This document shows, one piece after another, positions 6,176 to 8,708 of a stretch of 8,708 nt of DNA. Position 1 is the first letter of the stretch. Each line of letters starts with the position of its first letter. The notes beneath the pieces are model-generated. The model ran no database searches, was not told the origin of the DNA, and saw nothing but the letters and a program-made list of their open reading frames with translations. The position numbers and the translations under genes were made by a program. Source of the DNA: Paracoccaceae bacterium (lineage in GTDB: Bacteria > Pseudomonadota > Alphaproteobacteria > Rhodobacterales > Rhodobacteraceae); NCBI GenBank assembly GCA_007128995.1, contig SKWJ01000415.1:1-8708 (forward strand), read 5' to 3'.

Positions 6176-6973
6176 TCACTGGAACAACTCGCATGGGTCG
6201 GGCCTTGGTGACGGGTCGGTGACGATCCAGTAATCGAACGGGGGCGTGTCATCAGGCAAAACCTCAAACTGCCCGATAGACACCACCCTCAAGTCGGGCG
6301 CGGCCCCGGTCAACTTGAAGGGTGCGCCCCAATCCGTTCGTGCGTGACCCGTTCCGGTGATCACAACAACTGGTCCGCCTGTGACTGCAAACGCTTGAAG
6401 GGCCGTCTGTGCGAGTAGCGCATCGCGCAGTCGTTGTACTTCGACCATTCCCGGAAGCAGGTGCTCGGGCAATGCGTTGCAATGCGCCTCTGCTTGCAGC
6501 GTCTCACGTGCTTCCTGTTGCTGCGCTGGCAGTGGCTGATCCAAGCCAAACATTTGTGCATCCGGTCCGAAGATATCAGCAGGGTCGCGCCCGACAGCAT
6601 CGCGTGCAGCAGCACGCGGCAAGGCTGCTCCGAAAAAACGCGCATCGGGAGCAACTTCAAACAAAGGGTAGTAGAGCGCAAAATCAGGCCAACCGCTGTT
6701 GTCCCAATCCAGAATGCGCCGCATGGTTTCCTCAGAAGGTAGCTCACCCGGAATTCGGACTGCTTGCTCTTCGGTCAGCATCTCGAAAACAACAGCAACT
6801 GGCGCGATGGCTGCCATGGCACGCGCCTGATTTTCGTGATGCTTGGGGTTGTCGTGCACCTCGCCCAAGAAAACGATATCCGCAGGCGGCAATGAGTCGA
6901 GAAAATCGCCCGAGATAGGTTCCGCGGCTGCTTGTGACGCAGCCACGCAAGCCCCTGCAAGAAAGAGTCTCAT
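6176..6973 (-). CDS. ChaN-family heme-binding-uptake-fold protein, probably exported
   Basis: The protein belongs to the ChaN/Tiki-superfamily 'Cofac_haem_bdg' group, whose Campylobacter ChaN member binds heme and is linked to iron acquisition; the role of proteobacterial members is poorly known. Of 265 residues, the first 18 look like a short signal peptide (MRLFLAGACVAASQAAA followed by EP), with likely signal peptidase I cleavage after the alanines. A cysteine is at residue 9, but it is not preceded by a proper lipobox leucine and is very close to the N-terminus, so a lipoprotein is doubtful. Family motifs are FLGEVHDN (35-42) with H45-H46, E64 in FEM, and ITGTGHARTDWGAP (205-218) near the C-terminus. 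The start overlaps the rpoH2 stop by four bases (ATGA), arguing for translational coupling and co-expression with the stress sigma factor. No clear ribosome site is seen. Confidence 0.85.
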   Translation of the reverse strand: MRLFLAGACVAASQAAAEPISGDFLDSLPPADIVFLGEVHDNPKHHENQARAMAAIAPVAVVFEMLTEEQAVRIPGELPSEETMRRILDWDNSGWPDFALYYPLFEVAPDARFFGAALPRAAARDAVGRDPADIFGPDAQMFGLDQPLPAQQQEARETLQAEAHCNALPEHLLPGMVEVQRLRDALLAQTALQAFAVTGGPVVVITGTGHARTDWGAPFKLTGAAPDLRVVSIGQFEVLPDDTPPFDYWIVTDPSPRPDPCELFQ

Positions 6974-7848
6974 GTCAGGAAGTGCAGGACTTCTTTTGAC
7001 TTTGTTTCAAGGCTTTTGCGCATTTTCTGAAAGGCAGCAGCCTCCACCTGACGGATGCGTTCTTTGGACAAGCCAAGTTCCTCGCCCAGCGATTCAAGTG
7101 TTCGAGGCTCTTCGCGCAGTTTGCGTTCGCGCACGATGAAGCGTTCCCGGTCGCTCAGTCCATTCATGGCGTCGATCAGCCAATTGCGCAGCTGTGCCAT
7201 GTCATGCGCCTGCTCTACCTCGGCATCGCCTTGCGGGCTTTCGTCTTCCAGCGCGTCGATCCATTCACGCCCGTCATCGTCGCTGGACTGAAGAGCATTC
7301 AGCGAGAAATCAGAGCCTGAAAGGCGACCTTCCATCATTTCGACATCGTGCAGAGGCACCCCGACTTCACGCGAAACGAGTTCGCGCAGCTGGTGTGGGT
7401 CCAGTGCCTCGCCCCGCGCCATGGCCTCACGCTCGAATTTGGCTTGAACGCGGCGCAGATTGAAGAAAAGGGTCTTCTGACTTGATGTCGATCCTGTCCG
7501 CACCATCGACCAGTTGCGCATCACGTAATCTTGAATGCTCGCTCTGATCCACCAGACGGCATAGGTGGAAAAGCGTACCCCGCGTTCGGGGTCAAACTTG
7601 TCTGCCGCCTTCATCAACCCAAGACCTGCCTCTTGGATCAAATCGTTCATCGGTGCGCCATACCGCCGGAACTTCCCGGCCATCGAAATGGCTAGGCGCA
7701 TATAGGCCGTAATCAATCGGTGAAGGGCCTGTTCATCGCGGTGGTCGCGCCATGCGCGCGCCAATCGCAATTCGGTATCGGCATCCAGAAGCTCAGCCTT
7801 CATGGCCTGCCGCGACATCTTTCGATCATCTGCAAAATCAAGCGCCAT
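6970..7848 (-). CDS. rpoH2: RNA polymerase heat-shock/oxidative-stress sigma factor, RpoHII type
   Basis: This is an alternative sigma-32 family factor directing RNA polymerase to stress promoters. The 292-residue protein shows region 2 with the core-binding and -10 segments DLIQEAGLGLMKAADKFDP (69-87) and RFSTYAVWWIRASIQDYVMR (92-111), the RpoH box QKTLFFNLRR (124-133), and region 4.2 with a helix-turn-helix (about 248-276, TLESLGEELGLSKERIRQVE). The N-terminus lacks the Y-L-x-E-I-R-region 1.2 sequence of classical RpoH/RpoHI and instead matches Rhodobacter RpoHII, which serves in the singlet-oxygen response and is itself transcribed by RpoE there. An ATG at 7863 is in frame, but 7848 is chosen because AGGGGG (7854-7859) lies 5 bases upstream and the protein then begins MALD. 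It heads the minus-strand cluster and overlaps the ChaN-like gene by 4 bases. No long thermosensor-like leader is evident. Confidence 0.93.
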   Translation of the reverse strand: MALDFADDRKMSRQAMKAELLDADTELRLARAWRDHRDEQALHRLITAYMRLAISMAGKFRRYGAPMNDLIQEAGLGLMKAADKFDPERGVRFSTYAVWWIRASIQDYVMRNWSMVRTGSTSSQKTLFFNLRRVQAKFEREAMARGEALDPHQLRELVSREVGVPLHDVEMMEGRLSGSDFSLNALQSSDDDGREWIDALEDESPQGDAEVEQAHDMAQLRNWLIDAMNGLSDRERFIVRERKLREEPRTLESLGEELGLSKERIRQVEAAAFQKMRKSLETKSKEVLHFLT

Positions 7849-7853
7849 CGGTT

Positions 7854-7859
7854 CCCCCT
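7854..7859 (-). promoter_or_regulatory. Ribosome binding site deciding the rpoH2 start
   Basis: AGGGGG on the minus strand lies 5 bases before the ATG at 7848. It would be inside the coding region if the in-frame ATG at 7863 were used, which has only weak purine content upstream. Confidence 0.65.
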
Positions 7860-7876
7860 GCATTACGCATTATGCT

Positions 7877-7906
7877 TACCTACGCAGGAAAAACGGTTTT
7901 GGTTCA
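7877..7906 (-). promoter_or_regulatory. Possible RpoE-like (ECF sigma) promoter for rpoH2
   Basis: TGAACC (7906-7901) and TAGGTA (7882-7877) on the minus strand are separated by 18 bases. From memory, Rhodobacter RpoE promoters have a TGATCC-like -35 and a short TA-rich -10 about 18 bases away, and RpoE transcribes rpoHII there. The -35 matches five of six; the -10 is only partly similar. An alternative sigma-70-like -10, TATGAT (7916-7911), lies further upstream without a convincing -35. Confidence 0.3.
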
Positions 7907-7912
7907 GTTTAT

Positions 7913-7924
7913 CATAGCGCTATG
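7913..7924. repeat. 12-bp perfect palindrome in the rpoH2/comM divergent region
   Basis: CATAGCGCTATG is its own reverse complement with no spacer. It lies between the comM -35 candidate (7944-7949) and the rpoH2 -35 candidate (7901-7906), and touches a possible minus-strand -10 (TATGAT). A dimeric regulator site is possible; I cannot name the protein. Confidence 0.4.
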
Positions 7925-7943
7925 CATTGGCGGCGCGGAAGCT

Positions 7944-7971
7944 TTGACCAACAGCATTAACCAATTTTAAA
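7944..7971 (+). promoter_or_regulatory. Predicted sigma-70-type promoter for comM
   Basis: TTGACC (7944-7949, five of six matches) and TTTAAA (7966-7971, four of six) are separated by 16 bases; TTAAAC with a 17-base spacer is an alternative. Transcription would start near 7978, about 38 bases before the ATG at 8016, which has GGGGA 6 bases upstream. Confidence 0.45.
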
Positions 7972-7987
7972 CAATTGCTGCATTAAC
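7954..7987 (+). repeat. Pair of GCATTAAC direct repeats around the comM -10
   Basis: GCATTAAC occurs at 7954-7961 and again at 7980-7987, 26 bases apart, on either side of the predicted comM -10. Between them, CAATT-TTAAAC-AATTG (7962-7977) is a short inverted repeat. Related GCATTA copies occur near 7860-7873. Spacing of about 2.5 helical turns puts the boxes on nearly opposite faces. May be regulatory or chance in an AT-rich stretch. Confidence 0.3.
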
Positions 7988-8015
7988 GCTGTTTCCGGGT
8001 TTGTGGGGACAGAGC

Positions 8016-8708
8016 ATGGTTGCACGTGCGCTAACGGTTGCATTTGAAGGGATCGACGCGCGGTTGGTGGAAGTCCAATGTGCGTTGTCACCCGGTTTGC
8101 CCTCGTTTCAGATTGTCGGCCTTCCTGACAAAGCGGTTTCGGAAGCGCGCGAACGCGTGCGCGCTGCCTTGTCGGCCCTGTCGGTCGCGCTGCCCTCAAA
8201 GCGTGTCACCATAAATCTTTCACCAGCAGATATGCCCAAAGAGGGTTCTCATTTCGATCTGCCGATCGCGATGGCGCTGTTGGCGGCCCTCGAGATCATC
8301 CCTGCAGATGAGGTGGCGGAGTCAGTTTCGCTGGGAGAATTATCACTCGATGGTGATCTTGTGGCAGTGACAGGCGCATTGCCTGCCGCCATGACTGCCG
8401 CTGAAAGACAGTGTGTTCTTTTCTGTCCAGCTGCCTGCGGGCCAGAAGCAGCCTGGGTTGAAGAGACCTGCGTTTTTGCACCTTCAACGCTGGTGCAGGT
8501 GATCAGACATTATTCCGGGCAGGCACCCCTGTCACCTGCGCGTCCCGGCAGCGTATCGCGCGCCACCGGATTCCGGGACCTGTTCGATGTGAAAGGACAG
8601 GAGCGCGCGAAACGCGCGCTGGAGATCGCGGCTGCCGGACGCCACCATATGCTGATGGTGGGGACACCCGGATCGGGAAAGTCCATGCTGGCTGCGCGGC
8701 TTGCTGGC
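8016..8708 (+). CDS. comM: YifB/ComM-family Mg-chelatase-like AAA ATPase, 3' end outside window
   Basis: ComM is a hexameric AAA+ helicase that in naturally transformable bacteria extends branch migration of incoming DNA during recombination; related proteins occur widely in non-competent species, where their role is less clear. Exactly 231 codons are visible out of about 500 in the family. The N-terminal ChlI-like domain (about 20-140) begins with the conserved [24 protein letters not shown] start and contains [26 protein letters not shown] (28-52) and [19 protein letters not shown] (67-85). The AAA core starts near 190 with [21 protein letters not shown] (starting at 190) and the Walker A GTPGSGKS (216-223). 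Walker B and the C-terminal domain lie beyond the edge. The ATG at 8016 is supported by GGGGA six bases upstream. It is divergent from rpoH2 with a 167-bp shared control region. Confidence 0.95.
   Translation, partial: MVARALTVAFEGIDARLVEVQCALSPGLPSFQIVGLPDKAVSEARERVRAALSALSVALPSKRVTINLSPADMPKEGSHFDLPIAMALLAALEIIPADEVAESVSLGELSLDGDLVAVTGALPAAMTAAERQCVLFCPAACGPEAAWVEETCVFAPSTLVQVIRHYSGQAPLSPARPGSVSRATGFRDLFDVKGQERAKRALEIAAAGRHHMLMVGTPGSGKSMLAARLAG

Noticed and set aside
5227..6222. A 331-codon open frame on the plus strand.
   Set aside because: It lies antisense to coaBC, whose motifs are complete on the minus strand. Its predicted protein is rich in Cys, His and Arg and has no recognisable domain, as expected of a GC-rich antisense frame.
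4912..6267. A longer coaBC beginning at 6267.
   Set aside because: The extra 55 residues overlap the ChaN-like gene and match no CoaBC N-terminus; the ATG at 6102 has a good ribosome site and gives the normal protein.
6176..6973. Lipoprotein signal for the ChaN-like protein (cysteine at residue 9).
   Set aside because: The residues before the cysteine are A-G-A without the usual leucine at -3, and the segment is too short for a lipoprotein signal; ordinary signal peptide cleavage after residue 18 fits better.

Overview
The window looks like a stretch of core chromosome from a Rhodobacterales alphaproteobacterium (Rhodobacteraceae). Four things point there: a separate betaine-homocysteine-methyltransferase-like protein next to a stand-alone corrinoid protein, a DUF1476 (F1-ATPase zeta inhibitor) gene next to purC-purS, an RpoH sigma factor of the RpoHII type, and a MoeB-like enzyme with an N-terminal membrane anchor. 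I see no insertion sequence, phage gene, CRISPR array, tRNA or rRNA. Gaps between genes are all under 200 bp.

Region by region. Positions 1-1671 (minus strand) carry bmt and then a corrinoid (B12-binding) protein that runs off the left edge. Together they look like two parts of a split cobalamin-dependent methionine synthase. The 178-bp stretch upstream of bmt holds a 7-bp-stem structured leader and a separate 15-bp palindrome, both candidates for regulation. Positions 1850-2161 (minus) hold the DUF1476 zeta-type ATPase inhibitor. It is divergent from purC-purS (2332-3348, plus), which make two enzymes of purine synthesis; purQ does not follow.

Positions 3374-7848 are a compact minus-strand cluster, in transcription order rpoH2, ChaN-like protein, coaBC, dut, moeB. 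rpoH2/ChaN and coaBC/dut overlap by 4 bases (ATGA) and dut/moeB abut with no gap (TGA then ATG); only ChaN/coaBC has a real gap (73 bp). A stress sigma factor, a heme/iron-type periplasmic protein, coenzyme A synthesis, dUTP removal and a ThiF-fold adenylyltransferase may therefore share transcripts. From 8016 to the right edge, divergent from rpoH2, is the first part of comM/yifB. The 167-bp rpoH2/comM divergent region contains a 12-bp perfect palindrome, repeated GCATTAAC boxes, a sigma-70-like promoter for comM and a weak extracytoplasmic-function (RpoE-like) promoter candidate for rpoH2.

I did not find an unmistakably new system. The points most worth following are the split methionine synthase with its unexplained leader, the membrane-anchored MoeB-like enzyme, and the control elements between rpoH2 and comM. 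All statements come from reading the sequence and recalled family knowledge; no search was run.
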